Part shown: positions 62,760-64,000 of the stretch, piece after piece
How positions within the stretch are numbered: the first letter of the stretch is position 1
How the letters are laid out: every line of letters begins with the position of its first letter
Assembly: GCA_947491945.1 (NCBI GenBank)
Contig: CANLLN010000022.1
Span: 16,856 to 80,855 of the forward strand
DNA from: an uncultured Carboxylicivirga sp.
Lineage (GTDB): Bacteria > Bacteroidota > Bacteroidia > Bacteroidales > Marinilabiliaceae
DNA: 64,000 bases
Direction: 5' to 3'
Notes under the pieces: generated by a model
What the model saw: the letters and a program-made list of their open reading frames with translations, nothing else
The model's database searches: none
What the model was told of the DNA's origin: nothing
Translations under genes and position numbers: made by a program

Positions 62760-63923
62760 TTAGTATCCTTCGTTTTGAACTAACTTATCGTTAATATCAA
62801 TTTCTGATTGTGGGAAAGGCCACAAGTAATGTTTTTGCTCAAAAATACGTTTTGCTCCAGGATCTTCAACTTGTGGGATGACAATATGCGCAATACCCCA
62901 TCGTTTCAGATCAAAGTAACGAATCCCTTCCATCGGTAATTCTACTCTTCTCTCATTACGAATTCGCTCTCTTAATTCCTCTTTAGTCAGTCCCAAAACG
63001 GGTGGCATGTTAACACCTACCCTCGCCCGTACAGCATTTAATGCATCATAAACAGATTGATCCGGACCTTCCGCTTCATTTTGGGCTTCCGCGTACATGA
63101 GCAACACATCCGCATATCGTAAAATAATCACATCCTGTGCACTTTTGATGGTACTGGTAACCGGAGCTTGTGTGCGATCAATATATTTTTCCCAGGCAAA
63201 GCCTGTTGACAGAAACGTTTCGTCAACAACACCATTCCCGTATTCCCATGGTTCACCAGGGAGATAAATAGATAAATCAAGACGCGGATCTCTATTTTTA
63301 TATGGATTTTGCGGATCGAACAAATCAGATTCATCAATAGATTTTCCATCAATACACTCGTAGGCATCCACTAAACCTTTCAAAGGCGAACATGAGCGCC
63401 AGCTTCCATACATAATATCTAAATGACTCACCTTATCGGGGGCCAGGTAAACCGAGGAAAACATTATTTCAGGATTATTATCCTGACTTTGCCCGTTAAA
63501 CATACCCGCATAATCGTCACATAAAGTAAATTTCTTCTCATCAATAACCTGCTTAGCTGCCTTAGCTGCCTCTGCCCATCGACTCTCCGTTATTAGAACA
63601 CGAGCCTTAAGTGCCAGAGCAGAACCTCTAACAGCTCGTCCTGAATATGCAGTATTTGGGAGATTGGCAGCTGCATAATCCAGATCTTTCAGCACCTCCT
63701 CCACAACTTCTTCACGTGTGCTTTTCGGTAAGTTCATATTATTGACATCTATTTCCCGGGTTATGATCACTCCGCCATATACTTTTACCAGACGCGAATA
63801 AAACAAGGCCCTTAAGAAACGCACTTCTCCTATATACTGCTTTTTAGCATCTTCATTTAACCCTTCTACCTTATCGATATTCCTTAGAAAGAAGTCGCAG
63901 GTAGCTATGGCCTTATAATTCAA
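62760..63923 (-). CDS. SusD/RagB family nutrient-binding protein (N-terminus beyond or out of frame)
   Basis: Outer-membrane glycan-binding lipoprotein family. The visible in-frame part is 387 residues from a non-standard TTG at 63921-63923. SusD features: ATCDFFLRNIDKVEGLNEDA, then GEVRFLRALFYSRLVKVYGG (TPR1 helix), QDVIILRYADVLLMYAEAQN near 265, RNERRVELPMEGIRYFDLKR near 330 and HYLWPFPQSEIDIN at the end. A stop at 63936-63938 precedes the frame, and the adjoining upstream sequence in another frame completes the expected N-terminal side. The C-terminal partner SusC should lie beyond the right edge of the window. Confidence 0.9.
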   Translation of the reverse strand: MNYKAIATCDFFLRNIDKVEGLNEDAKKQYIGEVRFLRALFYSRLVKVYGGVIITREIDVNNMNLPKSTREEVVEEVLKDLDYAAANLPNTAYSGRAVRGSALALKARVLITESRWAEAAKAAKQVIDEKKFTLCDDYAGMFNGQSQDNNPEIMFSSVYLAPDKVSHLDIMYGSWRSCSPLKGLVDAYECIDGKSIDESDLFDPQNPYKNRDPRLDLSIYLPGEPWEYGNGVVDETFLSTGFAWEKYIDRTQAPVTSTIKSAQDVIILRYADVLLMYAEAQNEAEGPDQSVYDALNAVRARVGVNMPPVLGLTKEELRERIRNERRVELPMEGIRYFDLKRWGIAHIVIPQVEDPGAKRIFEQKHYLWPFPQSEIDINDKLVQNEGY

Positions 63924-64000
63924 AAAGGCTATAGTTTAATAATGCGTTGTAAAACCGATTAGTTGTTGATAACATAGGTCTATTTTCAAAAACCTTTCCT
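63913..64000 (-). pseudogene. Upstream, out-of-frame part of the SusD gene
   Basis: Minus-strand reading from 63999 gives GKVFENRPMLSTTNRFYNAL and ends LNYSLFEL at TAA (63913-63915). Joined to the next frame at YKAIATCDFF it restores a normal SusD FELYKAI-type helix. A gain of one base or loss of two bases near 63913-63921 would explain it; a sequencing error is possible. Confidence 0.6.

Overview
The window reads as chromosomal DNA of a Bacteroidota bacterium, most likely a fermentative marine or sediment member of the Marinilabiliales (an inference, not proven). The evidence is a type IX secretion C-terminal domain on a protease, a SusD protein, TonB-dependent receptors, TAnnTTTG-type -7 promoter boxes (a full TTTG-N19-TATATTTG before a tRNA cluster), and Bacteroidota-type families such as DUF4465, DUF6340 and the AhpC/DUF4369-like lipoprotein. 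No rRNA, CRISPR array or prophage was seen.

Layout. 1-5000: two methyl-accepting chemotaxis receptors (one HBM-type, one dCache-type) flank a stand-alone sucD. 5061-5957: a decayed IS5-like element sits right before a retropepsin-like protease gene, which is followed by a HExxH metallopeptidase-like gene and about 1.1 kb of gene debris, including the C-terminus of a HlyD exporter subunit. 9615-14059: TetR-TolC-HlyD-ABC-2 permease efflux operon behind two palindromic operators. 14412-22585: fabG, a DUF6340 lipoprotein overlapping a PBP4-type peptidase, a DUF819 membrane protein, a BamA/TamA-like barrel, YitT and a nitrilase-family amidase. 22693-29356: a TonB-C protein with a receptor-plug-like tail, then the acid-fermentation cluster pta, a divergent hbd paralogue, ackA, ptb, buk. 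29541-32989: cation antiporter and a secreted serine protease. 33096-39203: a tightly packed five-gene minus-strand operon (DUF4097-like, Xaa-Pro aminopeptidase, GT2, thioredoxin lipoprotein, DUF4465). 39434-51040: TonB receptor, NPCBM glycosidase, U32 peptidase, SLC13 transporter, coiled-coil lipoprotein and a CarboxypepD_reg-like protein.

51175-54980 holds the most unusual set: a protein without a signal peptide that has three lysine-rich helical repeats followed by a GH16-like fold with a Glu-to-Gln change at the nucleophile position, divergent from a VTC polyphosphate polymerase-like gene and a CotH-like kinase gene. 55315-55636 encodes tRNA-Gly(GCC), tRNA-Leu(GAG) and tRNA-Leu(CAG). Downstream of the tRNAs, 55780-61188 is a graveyard of at least four IS families (ISAon1/ISL3, ISAs1, IS4-like, IS66) surrounding two intact dehydrogenase genes. 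61424-64000 is the edge of a polysaccharide utilisation-like locus: a PHP phosphoesterase and a SusD protein whose N-terminal part is out of frame.

Functionally, the pta/ackA and ptb/buk pairs give two acyl-phosphate routes to ATP with acetate and butyrate (or branched acid) as products. The efflux operon is probably self-contained and TetR-controlled. The VTC/CotH/GH16-like group is a plausible but untested polymer-related module.
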